Assembly (NCBI RefSeq): GCF_000515335.1
Contig: NZ_KI911563.1
Location: 2,938,936-3,002,935 of the forward strand
From: Cohnella panacarvi Gsoil 349
GTDB taxonomy: Bacteria > Bacillota > Bacilli > Paenibacillales > Paenibacillaceae
Reading direction: 5' to 3'
DNA: 64,000 bases
Part shown: positions 7,528-15,648 of the stretch, piece by piece
Layout: every line of letters begins with the position of its first letter
Numbering within the stretch: position 1 is the first letter of the stretch
Program-made: the position numbers and the translations under genes
The notes under the pieces: model-generated
The model's input: the letters and a program-made list of their open reading frames with translations, nothing else
The model's database searches: none
What the model was told of the DNA's origin: nothing

Positions 7528-10224
7528 ATGAGCCCGAGTTTACAAAGTGTGTCTAGTGAAATAACAAATCATAGTAGCGGTGCTGAGTTTAAAAGAGCTG
7601 ATCTCCATATACATTCATTCGGCGACACAGGATCTTATGATGTCAAAGATTCGAATATGACCCCAGAGAATATTATCGATACAGCTATTAGCGAAAATTT
7701 AAAGGTCATTAGCGTCACTGACCATAATTCAATAGGAAACGTTAAAAGGGCGCTAGACTATTCTAAAGATAAGGATATTTTAGTGATTCCAGGGGTTGAA
7801 CTTTCAACCCCACAGGGGCATCTACTTGTATACTTACCAACGTTTGAAAAACTAACTAACTTTTTTGGCAAACTGAATATTTCAGACAATAAAGTGTCGT
7901 GTTATAACACCATACCCCAGTGTTTACAAATTGCTAATGAGTATGGTGGTTTTGGTGTGGCTGCTCACATTGATTTGGATACTGGATTTGAAAGTATGGT
8001 TAATGGATATCCACCATTTAAGGAGGAAATATTGGTCTGTAAAAACCTATTAGCCTTTGAAATTAGTAATATCCAAAGTGTCAATTGGTACTCCAATATA
8101 GATACAAATCCAGATAGAAAGAGACTATTAGAAACAAGAAAAAGAGCACTAAATGAAGAGAATACTTATGAATTGGCAAAAGTTATGTCATCTGACGCTC
8201 ATACGCTAAGTGCCTTAGGGAAAAATGCGGCAGGAAGCAAAAAATTAACTAGGCTTAAAATGGAAAGTCTTACGTTTGAAGCATTCCGCATCGCTCTTTT
8301 AGATTCGAGCGCAAGAGTACGTATAGAAGACTTGATACCAGAGTCAATTCCTAAATTTATTGGAATAAAGTTTGACGGCGGTTTTTTAGATGGACAAGTT
8401 ATAAACTTCAGTAAGAATCTTACATGTATAATAGGTGGACGTGGAACTGGTAAATCAACTACCCTCGAATCAGTTCGAGCAGCATCTGGTAATACCGCGA
8501 GAAAAAATCTATTAGATAGTGAAGTATGGCCTGATCGAATAGCACTTGTTTATGAGGATCAAACAGGAAGGCAACAATTATTTGTTAGAGATAAAAATGC
8601 TAATCTAATAAACATAACTAATCCTGAAGATGGTTTGACCCAAATTCAAATTGAAAGTTATGGCCAAGGTGAAACAGCAGATACAATTCAACATTGTGAT
8701 AAAGACCCGGGAATACTGTTACGCTTTTTAGATGAATTTATTGATTTTGGAACAATAAAGACCGAAGAGAATGAAATGCTTGAGAAGTTGTTAGCAAATC
8801 AAACCGAAATTGAAAGGGCTTCTTTGCAAGTAAAATCGATTCCAGATATACAGAAGGCTAAATTAAACGCAGAAGAGCAATTGAACACTCTAAAGGCACA
8901 AAACGCCAAAGAAGTTGTTGAACTTGAAGAGAGCCTTGTAAAAGAACGAACATTTAGGACTCAATTAGTTGATAATTTAAATGTCTTGGTTAAAACAATA
9001 AGTGAGAGCTTATCGGATAAAACCATTCTAAATCAGGTATTAGAGCTTGATGGAGCAACATTGGTTGCAGGGCAAGTAGAGTTTTCTGAAGTAAAAAAAA
9101 TAGTAGAAAGATTTTCAACCTTTATTTCCGGGGTTTCTGGAAATATAAATGACGAACTCAAAAATGTTATTTCAGGAATCAAACTACAATTGAAGTCATG
9201 GACAACAAAGGAAGCTGAAACACAAACTAAAATTGAAAACCTCAGGAAAGCACTTGAAGCTAGAGGAATTAAACTAGATATGGGATTTATCCGTAAGATC
9301 ACACAAGATGTGTATGATTATACGCAAAAATTAGCTGAACTTGAAAAAAAGAAGAAGGAAATGGAGGAAAAACAACAAGAACGAAAAGAGCTACTAAAAC
9401 AGAGAAGAGAACTAAAGAATAAAATTTATATGCATCGTGTTGCTTTTGCAAAAAAGATGAATGACAATCTTGCTACAAGTGTAGTTGATTACTTTGTAAA
9501 TATTAAGTTCGTTCAGGGGATACACTCGCCTGAACTTCAGCAAATAATTAAGGACGCAATGAATTGGAAGACATCTCAAATACCAAGAGCTTCTTATATA
9601 GCTAATAAGTACTCACCAATTGCTTTACTAGAGTTAATAAAGAGTAAGAATACAATGGCACTTATTAACGAGGTGGTTGATGCTAATGGAAATAAGATAT
9701 TCTCTCTGTCAGAAGCAGAAAACATATTAATAACACTCAGTGAAGCATCGAATCTTTTCAAAATTGAGAGATGTAATTTTGAAGACCTTCCAGAAATAAA
9801 GATAACCAGAGTAATAACTGACGAAAGTGGAAATCGAAAACATTCCACCCGCGATTTCTCTAGATTGTCGTTAGGACAACAGCAATCAATTCTATTGACT
9901 GTTCTGCTCTATTCAAAAAGTAATTGTCCATTAATAATTGACCAACCAGAAGATAATCTTGACAGTGAATTTATTTATAAAACACTCGTTAAAAGTCTGA
10001 GGAAGGTAAAAGAGCACAGACAAGTCATAATAGTGACTCATAATGCTAATATTGCTGTATTAGGGGATGCAGAGTTAATAATTCCATTAAGAAGTACCAA
10101 TGAAAAAACTGTAATAACAAGTCGTGGCTCAATTGATACAGTAGAAACGAAGAAAATCACATGTGCAATCCTTGAGGGCAGTGAGCAGGCATTTAAAAAA
10201 CGGAAAGAGATCTACGGAATATAA
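7528..10224 (+). CDS. PHP-domain/SMC-like ATPase (TrlF-type)
   Basis: An 898-aa fusion. The N-terminal PHP metal-hydrolase domain (residues 22-270) shows RADLHIHS, SVTDHNS, IPGVELSTP, AAHIDL and SSDAH, the metal ligands of PHP phosphoesterases. An ABC/SMC-like ATPase follows: Walker A GGRGTGKST near residue 302, a long coiled coil (about 410-640), signature LSLGQQQS near 780, Walker B PLIIDQPEDNLDS near 800 and an H-loop IVTHNAN. The architecture matches TrlF-family AAA-like ATPases, often found in islands. A nuclease-ATPase defence role is plausible but not shown here. TGGAGG precedes the ATG. A large hairpin terminator follows. Confidence 0.85.
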   Translation: MSPSLQSVSSEITNHSSGAEFKRADLHIHSFGDTGSYDVKDSNMTPENIIDTAISENLKVISVTDHNSIGNVKRALDYSKDKDILVIPGVELSTPQGHLLVYLPTFEKLTNFFGKLNISDNKVSCYNTIPQCLQIANEYGGFGVAAHIDLDTGFESMVNGYPPFKEEILVCKNLLAFEISNIQSVNWYSNIDTNPDRKRLLETRKRALNEENTYELAKVMSSDAHTLSALGKNAAGSKKLTRLKMESLTFEAFRIALLDSSARVRIEDLIPESIPKFIGIKFDGGFLDGQVINFSKNLTCIIGGRGTGKSTTLESVRAASGNTARKNLLDSEVWPDRIALVYEDQTGRQQLFVRDKNANLINITNPEDGLTQIQIESYGQGETADTIQHCDKDPGILLRFLDEFIDFGTIKTEENEMLEKLLANQTEIERASLQVKSIPDIQKAKLNAEEQLNTLKAQNAKEVVELEESLVKERTFRTQLVDNLNVLVKTISESLSDKTILNQVLELDGATLVAGQVEFSEVKKIVERFSTFISGVSGNINDELKNVISGIKLQLKSWTTKEAETQTKIENLRKALEARGIKLDMGFIRKITQDVYDYTQKLAELEKKKKEMEEKQQERKELLKQRRELKNKIYMHRVAFAKKMNDNLATSVVDYFVNIKFVQGIHSPELQQIIKDAMNWKTSQIPRASYIANKYSPIALLELIKSKNTMALINEVVDANGNKIFSLSEAENILITLSEASNLFKIERCNFEDLPEIKITRVITDESGNRKHSTRDFSRLSLGQQQSILLTVLLYSKSNCPLIIDQPEDNLDSEFIYKTLVKSLRKVKEHRQVIIVTHNANIAVLGDAELIIPLRSTNEKTVITSRGSIDTVETKKITCAILEGSEQAFKKRKEIYGI

Positions 10225-10331
10225 AAAACTGTTTAATTAATTGGAATTACTTGGATAAAAATGCTTTGCGGAGGCACGCGAGGATTGGAAGTGGGATATA
10301 CTTTCATTCTTGTATTCCATATCAATAAATA

Positions 10332-10388
10332 AAATATGATACTACAAATAGTTAAATTTAATTGATTACTATTTGTAGTATCATATTT
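10332..10388. terminator. Bidirectional hairpin terminator
   Basis: Perfect 20-bp inverted repeat (AAATATGATACTACAAATAG and its complement) around a 17-nt loop. A/T runs lie on both sides, between two convergent genes (PHP-ATPase and the 64-aa gene). Confidence 0.8.
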
Positions 10389-10430
10389 GTTTAAGTGTAA
10401 ATTGAAAGTGTATTACGAATGCTAATCTGA

Positions 10431-10625
10431 TTACTTCTCGATTTCAATTTGAATTAGTCCGGCATCTACCATCCGTCCGACTAGTTCATTCATAGTACAG
10501 GTTAGCAACATCAGTTTGTGCAAATCTTGTTCCGATAAGACTGTTAAGTTTAGCTTTTCCAGAAGCTGCTCTTTTTCCATAACACTTTTCACATACTGGT
10601 TAATCAATTCTTGATTCGTTTCCAT
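10431..10625 (-). CDS. Hypothetical small acidic protein
   Basis: A 64-aa mostly helical protein (METNQELINQYVKSV start; LMLLTCTMNELVGRMVDAGLI core). No family is recognised. The start follows AAGGAG. It stands alone between the hairpin terminator and the membrane-anchored protein gene, on the same strand as the latter but separated from it by about 60 nt, and may share its transcript. Confidence 0.6.
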   Translation of the reverse strand: METNQELINQYVKSVMEKEQLLEKLNLTVLSEQDLHKLMLLTCTMNELVGRMVDAGLIQIEIEK

Positions 10626-10688
10626 TGTTTCAACTCCTTAACGTATAGTTGAAACTTATCGTACAGTGCATAAATTTGTAAGTACACG

Positions 10689-11702
10689 CTAGAAGTTGTA
10701 CTTAGCTACTGTATGATTATCAAGATTATCATAATCGTCATTGGAATTTTGCTTTACCCAATCCATAAAGATTGTAGGACCAATTTTTGAATCAGACCAA
10801 GTGCTTTCTGGCTGTGTATTTGCTTGAGCACTTCCCACAGTAACTGTTAGCCCCACTATCCCATCAGGCTTATTGATAATTATGGATGTCCTAAGAATAG
10901 GCAATCCTGTAGCGTATGCTGCGAATGTAAAGTTACGAGCTACCTTCTCAGCAGCACTTTTTAGGTAGGGACCATCTTCTAAATCATAAGTCGCCTCAAC
11001 TGCATACTTTCCGTCTCTTTGATAAATTTCTATTCCGTTCAATTCGCTAACAGCACCTGTGATTGCTGTCTTGATCCGATCCTCATTAGAGAGTTGTTCA
11101 TTTATTTCATTCTTTTCAGGCTCAGCATTGTTTTGACTTGAGGCTTGGTTGCTATCAGAGTTCTTTGTGAGTACATCTACAGAGAATCTACCATCCCATT
11201 CTTCTACGTTTTCACCTTCAAACGTATGATTTAGAGTTATTTCTTTTCCTGGTTCTAATGGTTTATCACCAGTTTGGCTAGACAATATGGTATACGGCAC
11301 AAGGCCAATATTATGTCCGGCTGTATTATATAGCTGTATATTCATTAGAATCCAATTCACATTACTTGCAGAGTCGTTCAGCAATACTGCCTTAAGAATA
11401 ATATCGTTACTTTGTTTTGATAAAGTCATCTCATTAATCTTAATGCTCATTGTATTCTTGGATTTGAAGTCATTCAGAACATACTTTTTGAAGCCTTGTG
11501 ACAAATCACTCTGAATTTCCAAATAGTCTATAGCATTCTTTACGTCTGCATTACTTGTAGTTAGATTATCCACTTGTCTCTGTGCCACATAGCGGTTACT
11601 CTCGCTACTTTCCGTTATTTTTTTGTACAGATGCATGATAAGAAATACATTAAGAACCACCAACAATATTGCAATAAAGCCTAGCCATTTGTATTTTGAC
11701 AT
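10689..11702 (-). CDS. Hypothetical membrane-anchored protein
   Basis: A 337-aa protein with one N-terminal transmembrane anchor (about residues 7-26, LGFIAILLVVLNVFLIMHLY) and a short coiled segment. An extracellular beta-rich domain follows (about 80-195, with DGRFSVDVL at its end), then a low-complexity Asn/Gln/Ser linker and a second alpha/beta domain (about 225-337). No family is recognised. The first extracellular part has the look of a DUF4352-like immunoglobulin-type fold, but I cannot confirm this. No signal-peptidase site is evident, so it should stay in the membrane. Confidence 0.65.
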   Translation of the reverse strand: MSKYKWLGFIAILLVVLNVFLIMHLYKKITESSESNRYVAQRQVDNLTTSNADVKNAIDYLEIQSDLSQGFKKYVLNDFKSKNTMSIKINEMTLSKQSNDIILKAVLLNDSASNVNWILMNIQLYNTAGHNIGLVPYTILSSQTGDKPLEPGKEITLNHTFEGENVEEWDGRFSVDVLTKNSDSNQASSQNNAEPEKNEINEQLSNEDRIKTAITGAVSELNGIEIYQRDGKYAVEATYDLEDGPYLKSAAEKVARNFTFAAYATGLPILRTSIIINKPDGIVGLTVTVGSAQANTQPESTWSDSKIGPTIFMDWVKQNSNDDYDNLDNHTVAKYNF

Positions 11703-11835
11703 CGTAGCGCTCCTAGTATTAAGGTTGAGTAATATTTTACCACGCGTATTCTATTTTGTAATTTATTATGATTGCAAATTGTGTTCTATTTTCAATCTCT
11801 TACTATTTCTATACTGATGTAAGAGGTGAACGCAA

Positions 11836-12039
11836 ATGGATAATGATGATTTTATTGTGACACCTAAAGAGAAAAGTGTGACGATCACTATTCGAGTAGA
11901 TAAAGCAATTGCTGATAAGTTAGATAGTTTGGCTCTACAAAGTGAGCGTTCCAGAAATGAACTTATTAACATGGCCCTTGATTATGCGTTAAAGAACGTC
12001 AAATTTATGAGAAGTACAAGTGAAAAGAAACGCAAATAA
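11836..12039 (+). CDS. Ribbon-helix-helix protein
   Basis: A 67-aa CopG/Arc-type DNA-binding protein. The beta strand is SVTITIRVDKAIADKLDSLA and the helices are SERSRNELINMALDYALKN. Such proteins are usually autorepressors or plasmid-type copy/partition regulators. RBS GAGGTGA lies 7 nt before the ATG. A perfect 10-bp terminator hairpin overlaps the stop codon. It is a monocistronic gene inside cassette A, divergent from the anchored protein. Confidence 0.78.
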   Translation: MDNDDFIVTPKEKSVTITIRVDKAIADKLDSLALQSERSRNELINMALDYALKNVKFMRSTSEKKRK

Positions 12040-12064
12040 ACCAGTCGCAACGACTGGTTTTGTG
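12038..12064 (+). terminator. Terminator of the ribbon-helix-helix gene
   Basis: Perfect inverted repeat AAACCAGTCG-CAA-CGACTGGTTT followed by TGTGTT. Confidence 0.8.
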
Positions 12065-12160
12065 TTATTCGTATAAGCTGTTCAGATCGTTCCTGTTAGC
12101 TTAGAAATATATACCGTTGTTCTTATTGTAAAAAGCTTTTTCAGCGTTCTAAGACGATTC

Positions 12161-13774
12161 TTACGATTCCAAAATGTTATTATAAAGTGATTTCGTAAGC
12201 ATTGATTTCAATTGATTTACACTGTAAAAATGCGATAAGATGTCCAATACATTGATCTCGCTGTCATAGTGGATTATGTAACCTTCCATAGCTTCTTTAT
12301 GCGTAACATCCAATGCAATCTTATACCTGTTTGCTTTTGTTATACCTTTCTTGAAATCGATTCGCTCTATTATTTCTATTTTCCCTAAATGCTCTAAGCG
12401 TGTTATGCAAGGATTTATCGCCATTCTTCTTACAGCCGAAATTCTCTCAATTTGATCGTAAGACATAAAGAATTGATTGTCGCCAAATAACTTAGCATGC
12501 CTGATGAACGCAACTAACAAAGTTATTGCATTCCGTTCCATAATGCCAATTTTATTCTTGTCATTTACGATGTCAGCAAAAAATGCAGCTTCATCTTTTG
12601 TCACCACGATACTCTGAATTAACTTTCCTCTTCGTTCATACCCTCTGCTGTATACATACTGTGCTTGGAACTTTGTATCTCTGATCGCTTCTGCCTTAGA
12701 AGAGCCATATCCGCCTTCTTGGTTATCAAGCCAATCTATTAGAGCTGCTTCTGTTTCTTTCTGTGATAATTTGTAGTCATTCTTTAACCTTAAAGCCAAA
12801 TCAAAAGTCATGTCATGACGCTGGCCATGAGCTGTAATCTCATAGCTGTTACAAAAAGCAAATATATCTTTCTCTTGGATTACTCGTGGTGCAGTTTCAA
12901 CCTTCGTTACTATACGCCGTTTTGGAATTCGCATCTTTGTGACAACTGGCGCTACTTCTTCAATAACAGCGACAACGTCATTATTAAAGAAGTCTCTATT
13001 CAACGGTTCTATTTCCAAGAAATTTCTGTACTGTGATGGCTTATACTCAAGCGTATCAAGATTTACAAGGCAACAAAAATTAGAACCATACTCTAAATTG
13101 ATGTGATTTCGTCCAAGAGGTAGCTTGGCTGTTTTGCCTTGCTTAGTTTCATCTGTTATTTGTGGAATGATCTCAACACTAGCATTCTTTAATCCCTGTA
13201 AGCCAGCCATAGCAATAATACGCTGTTGGAAATCTTCAATTCGTTGTCTTAGAGCAGGTTCGCTTAAATAAATAACAACGTGGTAGCCCTTGCTTCCACT
13301 TCTATAGCAATGTATGTACTCTTCTGGAATGTACTTTCTTAGTGTATTGATCAGTCTTTTAGTACAGCGTTTAGCTAGTGTAATTGCATTCTTATCATTC
13401 AAGGCCACATCAACATCGAAAAGAAACCACTTGGTGGTGTAAGAGTTACACGGATAGCAAGCGATTGTCTGCTTTCCAAGAAGATGATTCTGCAATACGA
13501 TATCACTAAGCGTTTGTTCCTTGTAAGTAAATGCCTTACCTAACTCGTGAATTTGAGAATAACTTTGAACAAGATAGCCCTTTCTTCTGGAGATATACAG
13601 CCTATTGAATTGTTGAACTAGACTGTTGAGCATTTCAGGCTCAATTTCGATCTCTCCCTTGAAATCGACATCTTGATCTGGACTTGAATACCTAGCATCC
13701 GCAAGAAATTCATATAAGCTCATGAAATTCGTGTAGTATTTTACTCTCTTTGTGATATTCTTCTCCATTATCAT
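12161..13774 (-). CDS. Archaeo-eukaryotic-type primase (AEP) with winged helix
   Basis: A 537-aa primase-polymerase-like protein. The AEP catalytic signature is visible as the metal-binding FLFDVDVALND (DxD) and the SxH-type motif CYRSGSKGYHVVIYL (residues about 120-185). A helical domain follows, and a C-terminal winged-helix-like segment (MSYDQIERISAVRRMAINPCITRL). Such proteins prime DNA synthesis in plasmids and islands. The start is uncertain: an in-frame TTG at 13789 and ATGs at 13774 and 13768 surround a GAAAGAGAG site. I use 13774. In an SCC-like element this is the likely replication gene. Confidence 0.8.
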   Translation of the reverse strand: MIMEKNITKRVKYYTNFMSLYEFLADARYSSPDQDVDFKGEIEIEPEMLNSLVQQFNRLYISRRKGYLVQSYSQIHELGKAFTYKEQTLSDIVLQNHLLGKQTIACYPCNSYTTKWFLFDVDVALNDKNAITLAKRCTKRLINTLRKYIPEEYIHCYRSGSKGYHVVIYLSEPALRQRIEDFQQRIIAMAGLQGLKNASVEIIPQITDETKQGKTAKLPLGRNHINLEYGSNFCCLVNLDTLEYKPSQYRNFLEIEPLNRDFFNNDVVAVIEEVAPVVTKMRIPKRRIVTKVETAPRVIQEKDIFAFCNSYEITAHGQRHDMTFDLALRLKNDYKLSQKETEAALIDWLDNQEGGYGSSKAEAIRDTKFQAQYVYSRGYERRGKLIQSIVVTKDEAAFFADIVNDKNKIGIMERNAITLLVAFIRHAKLFGDNQFFMSYDQIERISAVRRMAINPCITRLEHLGKIEIIERIDFKKGITKANRYKIALDVTHKEAMEGYIIHYDSEINVLDILSHFYSVNQLKSMLTKSLYNNILES

Positions 13775-13789
13775 TCTTCTCTCTTTCAA

Positions 13790-14337
13790 AAATGGAACTG
13801 TAATTTGCTACTTAATATATAAATACGTCAAGGCTGTAAGCCACATTAGGAAAACATATGCCACTGTCATTTCAGATACTAACACAATAATTGAAGTAGC
13901 CCAGAGCGCTTTCTGATGTTTTATAAATTGCCCTGCATAGTTTGTATCGTTCTATCCTACTTAAAACGAATCTGAGCTATCTGGAGCGCCAAGATTGTAA
14001 TGTATGTACTCTGTTTTCGCTTACTTCATGTTTATTTATGATCTCACAACTTGTCGGTGAGTTATAGTCTCAGTTTTGTATTCCATGTCTATACAAAAAT
14101 TAAGCAGTCCAATGCTTAACTCTTTCTGAGTTTAAGTAACAGGCTGCTTCTTTTTTATGATTACTATTGCTGGATTCTTGGAATCAAGTGACCTTTTACT
14201 TTGGATAGATAAAATGAGCATGTTACGCGTGACTGTATTTAAGCATCTCTTTAAGTACTGATCATTGTCTTGAACATCTACAAATTTTCAATGCTGTCCA
14301 AGTAAAGCTACATATCAGGAATAGCAACCCCTACAAA
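13790..14337. other. AT-rich non-coding stretch in cassette A
   Basis: No credible ORF on either strand. The only clear structure is the imperfect long hairpin at 14102-14149 followed by T residues. The region could hold an untranslated RNA or the replication origin for the neighbouring primase. I see no iterons. Confidence 0.4.
14102..14156 (+). terminator. Long imperfect hairpin with T-tract
   Basis: Arms AAGCAGTCC...CTTAACTC and GAGTTTAAGTAAC...GGCTGCTT pair imperfectly, followed by CTTTTTT. It would terminate a plus-strand transcript, yet there is no gene just upstream, so a small RNA is possible. Confidence 0.5.
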
Positions 14338-14363
14338 AACTCCTTTGATATAAAAAAGGAGTT
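14338..14363 (+). promoter_or_regulatory. Hairpin that sequesters the RBS of a 32-aa ORF
   Basis: AACTCCTT and AAGGAGTT are perfect 8-bp complements around a 10-nt loop. The second arm contains the AAGGAG ribosome binding site for the small ORF starting at 14373. Translation may be structure-controlled. Confidence 0.5.
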
Positions 14364-14372
14364 AGTCAGACA

Positions 14373-14471
14373 ATGAATAACAAAGACTACGAACAGTTTA
14401 TCAAGATCGCCGCAGAGATAGTAAGAGAGGCACTGGCCAAGAAAGAGAATGACGAGAAGAACAAAGATTAA
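14373..14471 (+). CDS. Small charged peptide (32 aa)
   Basis: A 32-codon ORF (MNNKDYEQFIKIAAEIVREA start, then LAKKENDEKNKD). It would form one amphipathic helix with a lysine-rich tail. It has AAGGAG 9 nt upstream and a hairpin terminator 2 nt after its stop, which together argue that it is expressed. No family is recognised. A 46-aa helical peptide occupies a similar place in cassette F at 40324. Confidence 0.55.
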   Translation: MNNKDYEQFIKIAAEIVREALAKKENDEKNKD

Positions 14472-14472
14472 G

Positions 14473-14494
14473 AAAGGGGCTCAGGCCCTTTTAT
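14473..14494 (+). terminator. Terminator of the 32-aa ORF
   Basis: AAAGGGG-C-TCAG-GCCCTTTT hairpin with a short T run. Confidence 0.7.
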
Positions 14495-14660
14495 CACTTT
14501 TATAGGGTCAATTATAAGATGTTTCTTCTTTGGTATAATAAGTTTATTCTTGGAGTCTCATCACGATAAACGGGGATCGATATATGTTATTAAGAATTAT
14601 GAAGCCATACACTAAGCTGATGCCACGAATTGAACAGTAATCTCTTAGGGGGGATTCGAG

Positions 14661-15269
14661 ATGAGAAAAGTCATTAATCCACAATATAGAATGGGTTTAT
14701 CTTATTTATCTGGGCCAATAGATGAAAGTGACTTATCACTAATAAGGTTACGATTAAATGAGATTGGAATTGATTTTCAATCACGAGATAGAAATGGGCG
14801 CATTACTGCTTCGATTGAAGATTTTACAAATGTGTATACTTATATAGTCACTTCTTCATTAGCTCTTGGTTTGGTTTCAGGAGTAATAACTAATGCTACA
14901 TGGGACAGTATAAAGTTTGTTTTATCGTATACATTCAAGAAAATAAGAGGAAAAAAGTATAGTAAAGTAACGAGAAATGGTGCAGAAGAAAAAGAAGTAA
15001 CTTTTGGTATTGAAGTCAAAATAAATAATGATCACTATAGCTTCAGCTTTAATGGAATTTCCTCAGATGAAACATTTTTAGAGGCCACAGATAAAATTCT
15101 CCATTTTCTAAAGAGCACACAGCAGCAGCCACAAAGATTAAGTAATTTAACTAATTCGGGGTTACCTAACTATATTGTGACTTACGATGAATTATCAAAT
15201 ATATGGATCGCTAGAAGCACTAATGAAATAATCAAAGAGAAAATTGAGAAATCAAATAAAACTGAATGA
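14661..15269 (+). CDS. Hypothetical protein with a hydrophobic segment
   Basis: A 202-aa protein of unknown function. A central hydrophobic stretch at about residues 55-85 (YIVTSSLALGLVSGVITNAT) may be a membrane helix. A basic patch (KKIRGKKYSK) and an alpha/beta region follow, with a lysine-rich tail. It starts at ATG after GGGGGGA. It is the last gene of cassette A, ending 69 nt before att2, a common place for accessory or immunity genes. I cannot assign a function. Confidence 0.62.
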   Translation: MRKVINPQYRMGLSYLSGPIDESDLSLIRLRLNEIGIDFQSRDRNGRITASIEDFTNVYTYIVTSSLALGLVSGVITNATWDSIKFVLSYTFKKIRGKKYSKVTRNGAEEKEVTFGIEVKINNDHYSFSFNGISSDETFLEATDKILHFLKSTQQQPQRLSNLTNSGLPNYIVTYDELSNIWIARSTNEIIKEKIEKSNKTE

Positions 15270-15338
15270 GTCTGTGAGTGTTCTAAATTACAAATCTCAC
15301 TTCAATCTTCTCCAGAATGTTATACTGAGCCGCAATAC

Positions 15339-15359
15339 GGTGAACCGTATCACAAATAA
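15339..15359 (+). repeat. att2
   Basis: GGTGAACCGTATCACAAATA plus A: the rlmH end (GEPYHK-stop) with TAA instead of TGA. It is the boundary of cassettes A and B. Confidence 0.88.
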
Positions 15360-15428
15360 GTCGAAATATTCGTTAAACATTGTGGATTTACTTTGCCCGT
15401 CTCGGATTTGAGATCGTTATTACTCGGT

Positions 15429-15492
15429 GAAAAAAGTGGGATCATGGCGTGTGGCATTACTTGACGCTGTGACCCATTTTTTGTTCTGTCGC
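15429..15492 (-). pseudogene. IS3 OrfB-like remnant
   Basis: About 60 nt resemble the segment 55314-55378 (shared GGCATTACTTG, GACCC and TTTTTTGTTCTGT). In the latter, the minus strand joins the SNARHHDH-type segment of a recognisable IS3 OrfB fragment. Here the equivalent minus-strand reading is broken. The rest of 15270-15648 holds att2 and the leader of the SLH gene, with nothing else recognised. Confidence 0.4.
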
Positions 15493-15648
15493 CGCATCTC
15501 CATTTTCATCTTTTAACTTAAAGATTTCTTTATATTTCACAAATGAAATAATCAGCGAGATATAATAGGCGGAAATCCCTACAGGTGTACATAAAAGGGA
15601 GGCTTAAATGAAGTTCTGGTGAAGTCATGTACAAAAGAGGAGTTGAGC

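Larger units (their letters stand above)
4705..15338. mobile_element. Cassette A: recombinase-encoding element next to rlmH
   Basis: AT-rich 10.6-kb segment between att1 and att2. It carries two serine recombinases with a SymE-like gene between them, a PHP-domain ATPase, an AEP-type primase-like protein, and several small hypotheticals. It resembles SCC elements in pairing serine recombinases with a replication-type protein, although the replication gene here is a primase and not an MCM-like helicase. Confidence 0.8.

Noticed and set aside
14581..14641. An 18-codon ORF upstream of the 202-aa gene
   Set aside because: Too short, no RBS, no recognisable content.
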